64,000 bases of DNA from CAZEKB01 sp964512225 (GTDB lineage: Bacteria; Myxococcota_A; UBA796; UBA9615): the NCBI GenBank assembly GCA_964512225.1, contig CAZEKB010000002.1:1-64000 (forward strand), read 5' to 3'. The notes below the pieces were generated by a model. The model was given only the letters and a program-made list of their open reading frames with translations. It was not told where the DNA came from and searched no databases. The translations under genes were made by a program, and so were the position numbers. How positions within the stretch are numbered: the stretch's first letter is position 1; every line of letters starts with the position of its first letter. Of this stretch, positions 44,869 to 52,592 are shown one piece after another.

Positions 44869-47070
44869 CTACTTCCGGCGGCGGATGAAGCCGAGGAGGA
44901 GGAGGCTCGCCAACCACCCCGCGGAGGGGGCGTCGCTCGCTGCGACGGAGCTGGAGCAGCCCTCGCCACCACCCTGGTTGCCCGTGAACGTGATGGGCGA
45001 GTAGCTCGTCTCGAGGTTGTCGGCGATGAGCACGTTGGCGAAGCCGTACGCGTTCTGGCCGAGGCTGTCCGAGACGGTGACCATGATCGTGGGGAAGAAG
45101 CCGATCAGCTCGGAGACGTTCGGGTCGTCCTCGGTGGGGGCGAGCCAGCGCACGCGGGAGCTGATGCTGTTCTCGGGGTAGCTGCCGCGGTCGGTCGACC
45201 ACGTATAGGACAGCTGGTCGTCCGGGGACACCACCAGCACCTCGGCCCACACCGAGCCGCCCAGCGGCACCTGGAACGTGTCCGTGATCACGCCGCCGAT
45301 GATGCGCGGGGGCGTGGACGGGTCGATGCACTGCGAGCCGTCCTCGTTGCCGTCGATGATGTCGTCGCAGTTGGAGTCGACGCCGTTGCACCACTCGACC
45401 GCGCCCTGGAACACGTCGGGATCCGCGTCGTCGCAGTCGCCGGTGGCCTCGGTCTGGCCGTCGCCGTCGTCGTCGAAGTACGTCGTGTCCTCGTCGACCG
45501 TGCCGTCGCAGTCGTCGTCGATGAAGTTGAGGCCTTCGTCCGAGCCGGGGTTGATCGGGAAGCCGTCGAAGACGAAGTCGCCGTCGAGGTCGGCGTCGCT
45601 GTCGTTGCAGTCGCCGAACGGCTCGGCCACGCCGGCGATGCAGGCGAGGGGGCCGTTGCAGACGGAGTCGGACTCGCAGTAGCCGTCGCAGTCGTCGTCC
45701 CACACGCCGGTGTTCTCGTCGACGGTGCCGTCGCAGTCGTTGTCGAGGTTGTCCTCGGTCTCGATGGCCTGGGGGAAGATCTCCGGGTTGCCCTCGGCGC
45801 AGTCGCCCTGGTTCGGGTCGTAGCCGTCGCCGTCCGTGTCCGCCTGGGACAGCGGGAAGTCGATGGCGGCCACGAAGACGTCCGAGGCGTGCAGCGGGCA
45901 ACCGTCGCTCACGGTGAGCGTCAGCGTCTGCAGACCGCCGGGGACCGGCGGGTTGTTCTCATCGATGTCGACGTCGAAGGTCACGCGGCCGTTCTCGTCC
46001 GGGAACTCGTCCTCGATGAGGAGATCGCCCAGGAACATCTGCACGTACAGCGAGCCCGACGGCTGCTCGGCGTCCAGCACCCGGGCGCTCACCTGCAGCT
46101 GCTGCCAGCTGTGGAAGAAGGTCGCGGTGGCGGGCGACGTGACCGTGATGCTCGGGGGGGTGCAGTTGAGGGCCGATTCGCCGTTGCCCAGCAGGAAGAT
46201 CGTGAACTCGGGGCGGATCGGATCCGACGTGTGGATCTTCAGCTGCGCGGAGACGCCCTGGAGGTTCAGCGGGGTGAAGGCGACCTCGAGGAGCGACGCG
46301 GACCCCGGCAGGATCGGCTCGTCGAGCAGCACCTGGTAGGAGCCGTCCTCCCAGAAGTTGCAGCCGCCGACGCGGTTGTCCTCTTCGTCGTACTCGGGCA
46401 GGCCCTCGCCGGGGCAGGTCAGCGCGAACGCGGGCTGGGTGTCGGACTGGATGAGCTCGATGCCCGTGATGTAGAGGTCGTCGTCGCCCTCGTTGCGGAC
46501 CTCGATCACTTGGCGGTGCTCGGTGTCCGTGAACCGGAAGCCGAAGTCCACGATCGTCTCGCTGACGCGGGCGTCCGGGCCGCTGGTGGCGGAGTGACCG
46601 ACGAACGCGACGGTCTTCTCGGCCTCGTCGACGTCGTCGGAGTAGATGTCCAGGGCGGCGAAGGTGTCGAGCCCCTCGACGGCCGTGTAGTGCACCTCGA
46701 TGACCGCGAAGTCGTGGGGGCCGATGATCGACGGGATCGACTCCTCGTTCAGCTCCCAGTTCTCGTCCGACTGGTAGTTGAGGCCGACCTCGAGGATCTC
46801 GAGATCCTGGTCCCCGGCGTTGTGGATGTGGACCTCGTTGACCAGCTCCGTCCCGCCCGGCAGCACCGGGATCTCGATGAGACGCTCGGGGATGAAGATG
46901 TCGCCGAGCTCGATGACGGCGTTGGCGAGCGCCTGCTGCTGCGCCTCTTCGCAGGTGAGCCCCGGGTCCTCGATCGGGACCGGGCATTCATCCGGGTTTT
47001 CCTCGGACGGGCAGCCCCCGAGGGCCACGGCGAAGGAGGAGAGCAGGCACAGGACCATCGACTTACGCAT
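44869..47070 (-). CDS. MopE-like lipoprotein with ASH/choice-of-anchor repeats and MYXO-CTERM tail
   Basis: Predicted 733 residues. Lipobox ALGGC after MRKSMVLCLLSSFAV; then two beta-sandwich repeats of the 'choice-of-anchor D'/ASH kind (ELGDIFIPERLIEIPVLPGG, HNAGDQDLEILEVG; VDFGFRFTDTEHRQVIEVRN), an immunoglobulin-like middle, and the MopE-type metal-binding stretch with repeated DNDCDGTVDE, DDDCDGTVDED, DCDDADPDVFQGAVEWCNG and DSNCDDIIDG. A final beta domain precedes GCSSS, a hydrophobic helix and RRRK. MopE of Methylococcus binds copper at the surface; metal binding here is inferred. ATG follows a GAGAGG Shine-Dalgarno. Confidence 0.87.
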   Translation of the reverse strand: MRKSMVLCLLSSFAVALGGCPSEENPDECPVPIEDPGLTCEEAQQQALANAVIELGDIFIPERLIEIPVLPGGTELVNEVHIHNAGDQDLEILEVGLNYQSDENWELNEESIPSIIGPHDFAVIEVHYTAVEGLDTFAALDIYSDDVDEAEKTVAFVGHSATSGPDARVSETIVDFGFRFTDTEHRQVIEVRNEGDDDLYITGIELIQSDTQPAFALTCPGEGLPEYDEEDNRVGGCNFWEDGSYQVLLDEPILPGSASLLEVAFTPLNLQGVSAQLKIHTSDPIRPEFTIFLLGNGESALNCTPPSITVTSPATATFFHSWQQLQVSARVLDAEQPSGSLYVQMFLGDLLIEDEFPDENGRVTFDVDIDENNPPVPGGLQTLTLTVSDGCPLHASDVFVAAIDFPLSQADTDGDGYDPNQGDCAEGNPEIFPQAIETEDNLDNDCDGTVDENTGVWDDDCDGYCESDSVCNGPLACIAGVAEPFGDCNDSDADLDGDFVFDGFPINPGSDEGLNFIDDDCDGTVDEDTTYFDDDGDGQTEATGDCDDADPDVFQGAVEWCNGVDSNCDDIIDGNEDGSQCIDPSTPPRIIGGVITDTFQVPLGGSVWAEVLVVSPDDQLSYTWSTDRGSYPENSISSRVRWLAPTEDDPNVSELIGFFPTIMVTVSDSLGQNAYGFANVLIADNLETSYSPITFTGNQGGGEGCSSSVAASDAPSAGWLASLLLLGFIRRRK

Positions 47071-47205
47071 CGTCGACCTCTCAGCGGGGTACGACACCCC
47101 GGACGGGAACTTCCGAATCCGCAGGAATCTAACCCGCATCGCCCGCCAGCGTCCACATGCGAAGACGTGCCCGACTCCGCCGGATGCCCCCGAAAAAAAC
47201 GGAAC

Positions 47206-47889
47206 TCAGCGGGCGCGGACGTCCAGGACGACGGTGTACTCGCTCGCGACCGCGTGGTGGCAGGCCACCGAGAGCGCCCGGGGCGTGCCCGCGGCGAGCA
47301 GCAGACGCTGGGCGCCGACCTGCGGATAGGCGGTGGAGAAGCCCGCGTCGGACACGACCTCGTCGGGCGCGGCGGCGGCGACGGAGAAGACGACCCAGTC
47401 GAGATCCGACTCGTCGGCCCACTCCCCGTCCTCCTCGGTGGGCTGGTAGGGCGCGTTGAAGTCGCCCGCGGGGGCGTTGGCCCAGGTCAGGGACACCTCG
47501 ATGGAGACGTCCACGTCCGAGGTCAGCGAGTAGAGATCCGTCTCGCCCGTGAACCAGCCCGAGAACCGCGGGCGGGTGGTGTCGGCCTCGCCGTCGCCGT
47601 CGATGTCCAGGGGGTGCTCGGGCCACGTCGGCCACTCTTCGCCCTCGTCGAAGCCGCAGTCGTCGGTCCCGCCCGAGACCGTGATGATCGACGGGGGGTC
47701 GAGCGCGCCGATCCCCTGGATCGTGCCCTCGGGGAGGTCGTCCTCGGACACCGACAGCACGGACGGCTCCACGTCGACCGCGCCCCCCTCGGGCAGGTGG
47801 GCGAACAGCGGCCAGGCCTCGCACGCCGCCCCGAGGAAGGTGGGCGCGATCAGGAGCACGAACAGGGTGTACGGGGAGCGTGAACGCAC
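47206..47889 (-). CDS. Lipoprotein of unknown function with PPC-like domain
   Basis: Predicted 227 residues. GTG start at 47889 gives a signal peptide with lipobox FLGAAC; TATGCT lies 6 bases upstream and there is no Shine-Dalgarno. The mature part is acidic, with one likely disulfide (DDCGFDEGEEW, VACHHAVAS), and a beta-rich second half (TDLYSLTSDVDVSIEVSLTW, DWVVFSVAAAAPDEV, SEYTVVLDVRAR) resembling PPC domains. 135 bases separate it from the MopE-like gene on the same strand; I see nothing clear in that gap. Role unknown. Confidence 0.75.
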   Translation of the reverse strand: MRSRSPYTLFVLLIAPTFLGAACEAWPLFAHLPEGGAVDVEPSVLSVSEDDLPEGTIQGIGALDPPSIITVSGGTDDCGFDEGEEWPTWPEHPLDIDGDGEADTTRPRFSGWFTGETDLYSLTSDVDVSIEVSLTWANAPAGDFNAPYQPTEEDGEWADESDLDWVVFSVAAAAPDEVVSDAGFSTAYPQVGAQRLLLAAGTPRALSVACHHAVASEYTVVLDVRAR

Positions 47890-47895
47890 GACGGC

Positions 47896-47901
47896 AGCAT
47901 A
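47896..47901 (-). promoter_or_regulatory. -10-like TATGCT close to a GTG start
   Basis: Minus-strand TATGCT ends 6 bases before the GTG at 47889, supporting both that start and a leaderless transcript. Confidence 0.45.
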
Positions 47902-47968
47902 CCTCGCCTCAAGCCGGCCGCGTGCCCACCGATGAGAGGGGGAGTCACCCCTCGCGAGGTCCTCGTCG

Positions 47969-48640
47969 ATGTCCATCAAGAACGCCTTCTCCGGTCTCGT
48001 CGACCGCATGTTCCGCCACGCGGACCTCGACGACGCGCTCGGGATGGACGACCTCACGCGGCTGGAGCGGGGCCTCCCGCTGACCAGCACGGAGACCGGG
48101 TCGATGCCCGCGCCGGACTTCGGCGAGGACGGCCCCACGATGCAGATCGAGCCCGAGCCCCGACCCGCACCGCCGCGCGCCGCGCCCGCCCCCCCGTCGC
48201 CGCACGCGCTCCGGGTCTCCGACCCCGGGGAGGAGCGGTTCGACGCCCCCGCGGCGACGCTCGAGGAGGAGGAGGAGCCCTGGCACGGCGCCTCGGTCAC
48301 GCCGGACGAGGGGTGGATGAGCAAGGGGTGGACGCTGCCCGAGGAGCGCGAGGCCCCGGCGTCGATCTACAGCGCGGAGGGGCCGGTGGCGGACTCCGAG
48401 ACGGACCTGCCCACGCCCGACATCGCGACGCCGCGACGCCTGAGCGGGCCGGTGCTGAACCACGAGCCCCCGGCGCGCGATCTCTTCACCGACATCGAGG
48501 ATCACCCCGGCGTGAGCGGCTCCTTCGAGGCCCTCGAGGCCGAGTACGCGTCCGGCGTGCACGAGACGCGACCCCCCGTCCGAGGCACGGAGGAGATCAC
48601 GGAGGCTCGGCTGGAGACGCTTCGGGATCCGGCGGCCTGA
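47969..48640 (+). CDS. Acidic, Pro-rich low-complexity cytosolic protein
   Basis: Predicted 223 residues, no signal peptide. A short helical N-terminus (KNAFSGLVDRMFRHADLDDAL) is followed by Pro/Glu-rich disordered-looking sequence and short aromatic motifs (EEPWHGASVTPDEGWMSKGW; ARDLFTDIEDHPGVSGSFEAL). It resembles in style, not clear homology, the N-terminal two thirds of the protein at 60917-62188. No family recognised. Its 3' end overlaps the opposite-strand membrane protein gene by 44 bases. Confidence 0.65.
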   Translation: MSIKNAFSGLVDRMFRHADLDDALGMDDLTRLERGLPLTSTETGSMPAPDFGEDGPTMQIEPEPRPAPPRAAPAPPSPHALRVSDPGEERFDAPAATLEEEEEPWHGASVTPDEGWMSKGWTLPEEREAPASIYSAEGPVADSETDLPTPDIATPRRLSGPVLNHEPPARDLFTDIEDHPGVSGSFEALEAEYASGVHETRPPVRGTEEITEARLETLRDPAA

Positions 48641-49829
48641 TCTCCGCGCGGGGATCCGCGAACAGCTGATACGGCAGACCGCAGCAGAATGACGGGCCCA
48701 CGTGCGGCCAGTCCCGCGGATCCTGGCGAGGCGGCGGCGCGTCGGGGTCGGCCGCCTCGATCCGGGCCCCCACGACCTCCGACGCTTCGGCCCAGGCGCC
48801 CGCCCGCAGCATCCCCGCGACCGCCACGATCGCCACCACCGCCACCACGGCGCGCGCGTGCCCCCGCTCCGCGAGCGAGGCCCACGCCGCCGCCAGGGGG
48901 ATCGTGGGGAGCAGCAGGTACCAGTCGCCGCCGTCGTTGGGGAGCACGTGCAGCACCGGGAGGGCGGCGACCGCGGCCGCGGCCAGGCCGAGCCGAGCCT
49001 GGGAGACCCGTCGGGCGGGGCCCGCGGCGGCAGCCAAGACCCCCAGCGCGACCACCAGCCCGACGAGGTCGTACCGCACGAAGAACACCAGGGGCCGGAA
49101 CGTGGGGACGATCGCCTCCGCGGCGTACAGCGGCCACAGCGGCAGCGCCCGGAGCCACGCCCCCGGCGTCGGGAGGTAGGCGGCGTCCACCTGCTGGACG
49201 AGGAGCCCCACGGCGAAGGGGACGGCCGCCGCCGCCGCGAGGAGCCGAGCGCGACGATCCGGGCGGAGCACGAAGACCACGAGCGGGAGGACGATCGCCG
49301 TCTCCTTGAAGAGCACGGCCGCGACCGTCGCCGCCGCGGCGACCCCCACGCGCTCGCGGTCCCACGCGATCAGGGCGATCACGGCCGCCAGCCCCATCGC
49401 GAGGTCCGCGCGGCCGCCGACCCAGCCCGCCACCGCCACGTGCGCCCCGTGGACCGCGAACCAGGAGGCCCCCAGGGTCGCGGCCGTCGCCCCGAAGCGG
49501 CCCCGCAGCCACACGAAGATCCCGAGGCAGAGCGCGACGTAGCCCGCCGCCGAGCCGAGGTGGCGGACGAAGGCCGGAGCGTCGGCGTCGAGGCGGAACA
49601 GGTAGGGCAGGAGCGGCCGCCAGGTGCCGGAGCCGCCCAGCGGGTTCGTCCACGGCGCCAGGGGGTCGAGGCCGAGCCACTTGATCGCCTCGAACGCCAT
49701 GACGCGCTCGTCGACCAGCAGCGGGGCCTCGAGGACGGGGACGCACAGGGCCGCCGCCAGGATCGCGACGACGGCAGCGCCGAGGGCGGTTCGCGAGGAC
49801 TCGGGGGGCTTCTGCGGAGGCGGCGGCAA
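48597..49829 (-). CDS. Multi-pass GT-C-like (TMTC/PMT-type) membrane protein
   Basis: Predicted 410 residues with about ten membrane segments. Motifs recall the TMTC/DUF1736 and GT39 group of lipid-linked sugar transferases: LLVDERVMAFEAIKWLG with acidic loop residue, WRPLLPYLFRLD, WFAVHGAHVAVAGWVGGRADL (compare HPVHTEAVAxxxGRADL) and VLFKETAIVLPLVVFV (compare LLSKE). It may transfer a sugar from a polyprenyl-phosphate donor to exported protein or glycan. TTG start at 49829 with TATTGT 7 bases upstream. C-terminal soluble tail with DPRDWPHVGPSFCCGLP. Confidence 0.75.
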   Translation of the reverse strand: MPPPPQKPPESSRTALGAAVVAILAAALCVPVLEAPLLVDERVMAFEAIKWLGLDPLAPWTNPLGGSGTWRPLLPYLFRLDADAPAFVRHLGSAAGYVALCLGIFVWLRGRFGATAATLGASWFAVHGAHVAVAGWVGGRADLAMGLAAVIALIAWDRERVGVAAAATVAAVLFKETAIVLPLVVFVLRPDRRARLLAAAAAVPFAVGLLVQQVDAAYLPTPGAWLRALPLWPLYAAEAIVPTFRPLVFFVRYDLVGLVVALGVLAAAAGPARRVSQARLGLAAAAVAALPVLHVLPNDGGDWYLLLPTIPLAAAWASLAERGHARAVVAVVAIVAVAGMLRAGAWAEASEVVGARIEAADPDAPPPRQDPRDWPHVGPSFCCGLPYQLFADPRAEIRPPDPEASPAEPP

Positions 49830-49835
49830 CCTGCT

Positions 49836-49842
49836 TACAATA
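49836..49842. promoter_or_regulatory. Symmetric shared -10 core in a 20-base divergent gap
   Basis: The core TACAATA serves both strands: TACAAT (49836-49841) ends 8 bases before the plus-strand GTG at 49850, and TATTGT (49842-49837) ends 7 bases before the minus-strand TTG at 49829. Neither start has a Shine-Dalgarno, and the whole gap is 20 bases. Confidence 0.6.
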
Positions 49843-49849
49843 CCGCCCC

Positions 49850-50623
49850 GTGCCGGTCGTTCCCCGCCTCCGCGACACCCTCTCCGTCCGCCGAATCAGC
49901 GACGGCGGCGCCCCCCTGTTCGTGGTCTCGGAGCCCGACGGGACGGAGCTGTTCCGCCTCACCGCGGACGGCTGGCACCTCCTCACGCTCCTCGACGGGG
50001 TGTCGGATGAGGAGGAGGTCCGGGGCGCCTATCGCAACCGCGTGGGCCGGGACATGCCCCGGGACGAGCTGCGCGAGTTCTGCGCCGCGCTGGCCGACGT
50101 GGGCGTGCTCGTGGCGTCCGACCGCGCCGTCCGGATCCTGACCTACCTCCGCGACCAGGGCATCGCCTACCGAGCCGCGCGGCCCGACCGTCGGGCGGTC
50201 GTGCATCCGGACACCGGGAGCCCCGACGACCCCCGCCTCGCCGACCGCCGGGGGGTCGATCACGCGCCGTTCCAGGTCGCCGTCGCGCACCTGAACGACG
50301 GCCGGCTCGAGCCCGGTCTGGCGGCGTTCCGGGCCCTCGCGGAGGCGCGCCCCGGGGACGTCCGGGTGGCGGAGATCGTCGGCCACCTCGAGTTCTTGGC
50401 AGCCTCGGAGGACCACCCCGATCTCACCACCGACCGCCGGGACGTCGCCTGGGAGGCCTTCGACCGGGCCCTCGCCGCGATGCTGACGGCGGGCGCCTGC
50501 CCCGCGTGCGAGGAGCCCATCGAGGTCGCCCTCTACCGCCCGAACCGGTGCGGGGCCTGCGGCGCGTCGTTCACGGCGACCGCGCTCCGCCGCACCGAGT
50601 CCCAGCGGCGAGGCGATCGGTGA
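49850..50623 (+). CDS. PqqD-like domain protein with C-terminal zinc ribbon
   Basis: Predicted 257 residues. Residues about 15-90 look like a PqqD/RRE winged-helix fold (GTELFRLTADGWHLLTLLDG, DEEEVRGAYRNRVGRDMPRD, EFCAALADVGVLV). A helical middle (VAVAHLNDGRLEPGLAAFRAL) resembles a TPR unit. The end has four cysteines as two CxxC knuckles (GACPACEEPI, NRCGACGASF), a zinc ribbon. No RiPP precursor or maturase is nearby, so the PqqD-like part probably has another binding role. GTG start; GTGA overlap with the UDP-sugar pyrophosphorylase gene. Confidence 0.72.
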   Translation: MPVVPRLRDTLSVRRISDGGAPLFVVSEPDGTELFRLTADGWHLLTLLDGVSDEEEVRGAYRNRVGRDMPRDELREFCAALADVGVLVASDRAVRILTYLRDQGIAYRAARPDRRAVVHPDTGSPDDPRLADRRGVDHAPFQVAVAHLNDGRLEPGLAAFRALAEARPGDVRVAEIVGHLEFLAASEDHPDLTTDRRDVAWEAFDRALAAMLTAGACPACEEPIEVALYRPNRCGACGASFTATALRRTESQRRGDR

Positions 50624-51765
50624 CCGATCCCTGGTCCGAAGGGCCGCTCGCGGAGCTCACCGCAGCGGAGCGGGCGGAGCTGGAGGACCTGCACTTCGAC
50701 GCCGCCACCTTCGCCGACCTGGCGCGGCGCCTGGTCGAGGACCGGTTCCCCCCCAACGCGCTCGACGTGCCCGTGGGCCCGCCGGCCCCCGGCGCGATCC
50801 GACGCCTGCCCCCGGTGGGGACGTGGCAGGGGGACGCCCTCCCGGACGCCGGCACCCAGCTGCTCGCGGCCGGGCGGGCCGGGCTGCTCCTGCTGAACGG
50901 CGGCATGGCCACGCGGTTCGGAGGCCGCGTGAAGGGGGTCGTGGACGCGCTGCCCGGCCGGTCCTTCCTGGCCCTGCAGGCGCAGCGGCTGCGACGCATG
51001 GGCGAGGCCCTCGGGGCGCCGATCCCCCTCCTCGTCATGAACTCCCGCGCCACCGAAGGGCCGACTCGCGAGCACCTCGAGGCGAACGACTGGTTCGGCC
51101 TCGATCCGGACCAGGTCTTCCTCTTTCGGCAGAGCGGCGCCCCCCGCCTGAACGTCGACGGCACCCTGCACCGGGACGACGCGGGGGCGATCTCGATCTA
51201 CGGACCCGGCCACGGCGACCTGCTGCCGTCCGTGCGGAGGACGGGCGCGCTCGCGTGGGCGCGCGCGAGGGGCGTCGAGACGCTCCTGATGGCCAACGTC
51301 GACAACCTGGGCGCGGACCTGGATCCCCGCCTGCTGGGGGCGTTCGCGGCAGGCGGCCACGAGATGATGGTGGAGGCCGCGCCGAAGCTGCCCGACGACG
51401 TGGGCGGCGCCCCCGCGGACGTGGACGGCCGCACGGTGATCGTCGAGGGCTTCGCGTTCCCCGACGGCTTCGACCACGCGACCCTGCCGGTCTTCAATAC
51501 CAACACCCTGTGGTTCCGCGCCGACGCGATCGACCGGGACGTGCCCCTGCGCTGGTACTGCGTGCGCAAGTCGGCCGCGGGCCTCCCCGTGGTCCAGTTC
51601 GAGCGCCTCGTGGGCCAGGCGAGCTGGGCGCTGGACACCGACTTCGTGGAGGTGACCCGGCGTCGCTTCCTCCCCATCAAGAGCCCCGCCGATCTCGAGG
51701 CGGCCGGACCGACCCTGCGCGGTATGTTCGGCGCCTCCCTGAACGTCCTCCCCGGAGTCCGCTGA
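50620..51765 (+). CDS. UDPGP-family UTP--sugar-1-phosphate uridylyltransferase
   Basis: Predicted 381 residues, cytosolic. Nucleotide-binding signature LLLLNGGMATRFGGRVKGVVDAL (the GGxxTR..KG form of the eukaryote-like UDPGP family), ALQAQRLRRMGEALG, LLVMNSRATEGPTREHLE, PGHGDLLPSVRRTG, LLMANVDNLGADLD and NTNTLWF. It should form a UDP-sugar (UDP-glucose or UDP-N-acetylhexosamine) from UTP and the sugar-1-phosphate. Coupled by GTGA to the PqqD-like protein and by TGATG to the following lipoprotein. Confidence 0.88.
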   Translation: MTDPWSEGPLAELTAAERAELEDLHFDAATFADLARRLVEDRFPPNALDVPVGPPAPGAIRRLPPVGTWQGDALPDAGTQLLAAGRAGLLLLNGGMATRFGGRVKGVVDALPGRSFLALQAQRLRRMGEALGAPIPLLVMNSRATEGPTREHLEANDWFGLDPDQVFLFRQSGAPRLNVDGTLHRDDAGAISIYGPGHGDLLPSVRRTGALAWARARGVETLLMANVDNLGADLDPRLLGAFAAGGHEMMVEAAPKLPDDVGGAPADVDGRTVIVEGFAFPDGFDHATLPVFNTNTLWFRADAIDRDVPLRWYCVRKSAAGLPVVQFERLVGQASWALDTDFVEVTRRRFLPIKSPADLEAAGPTLRGMFGASLNVLPGVR

Positions 51766-52586
51766 TGCCCCGTCCCCTCGTCTTCCTCGCGGCGATCGCG
51801 TTCCTGCTCTCCGGCTGCCCGGAGCAGAAGGACTTCGACCTCGACCCCCGGCCCCACCGGGACATGATCCAGGGGCTCGAGAACATCCTGTACGCGCCGG
51901 AGCCGCCCCAGGTGGAGACGACGCAGCGGGTGCTGGACATCTCGGCCAAGCTCGCGGGGAGCCTCGACGCCGGTCGCCCGCCGGGACCGTCCCAGAAGGC
52001 GGCGACGGCCGTGCGCGACTGGGCCGCGAAGTTCGACGTGCACGGCGAAGTCGGGTACGTGGCGATGGACTTGCCCGCCGCCCGCAAGTCCTGGCAGACG
52101 CTGCGGGACGCGAACTTCCGCCCCGAGCCGTTCTTCAAGACCGCGACGGGCGACCTGGACTCCCTCCAGAAGTCGAAGTCCGGGGGCGTCGATCCGATGC
52201 AGTTGACGCTCATCACGCTGGTCGCGGGCGAGCTGACCTCGGTCTTGGAGAAGGGCCGACTCGAGGCCGAGACCTTCGGGGAGATCGGCGGCGACGTGGC
52301 CCCGGACTCGCCCGAGGCGACGGCGATCAAGGCGGAGTGGGACGAGTGGGTCGTGGCGTGGGAGCGCAAGCTCGCGGCCGTCGACTGGCCCGAGCGCCCG
52401 CCGCTCGCGGCCGAGGAGGTCGGGGCGATCTACCAGCAGCTCAAGAACGCCGAGAAGGAGCTCGCGGGCGTCACCGCCGCTCACGACTCGGGGGTGACGC
52501 CGAAGGTCGTGCGGACCGGGCGGCTCGAAGAGGCCGGGCGGCTGGTCGAGGCGGCCCAGGGCCGGATCAACGCGCTGCGGCAGTAG
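51765..52586 (+). CDS. Helical lipoprotein of unknown function
   Basis: Predicted 273 residues. Lipobox FLLSGC, then a mostly helical domain with conserved-looking blocks (RPHRDMIQGLENILYAP, QVETTQRVLDISAKLAGSL, HGEVGYVAMDLPAARKSWQTL, PEATAIKAEWDEWVVAWERK). Shares one base with the previous stop. The C-terminus is a likely coiled coil (YQQLKNAEKELAGV, EEAGRLVEAAQGRINAL). No family recognised. Ends 6 bases from the convergent HEAT-like gene. Confidence 0.75.
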   Translation: MPRPLVFLAAIAFLLSGCPEQKDFDLDPRPHRDMIQGLENILYAPEPPQVETTQRVLDISAKLAGSLDAGRPPGPSQKAATAVRDWAAKFDVHGEVGYVAMDLPAARKSWQTLRDANFRPEPFFKTATGDLDSLQKSKSGGVDPMQLTLITLVAGELTSVLEKGRLEAETFGEIGGDVAPDSPEATAIKAEWDEWVVAWERKLAAVDWPERPPLAAEEVGAIYQQLKNAEKELAGVTAAHDSGVTPKVVRTGRLEEAGRLVEAAQGRINALRQ

Positions 52587-52592
52587 CCGCGA

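Noticed and set aside
47071..47205. Hidden short gene in the 135-base gap before the MopE-like gene
   Set aside because: No frame with a start codon and protein-like composition; only upstream sequence of the MopE-like gene is apparent.
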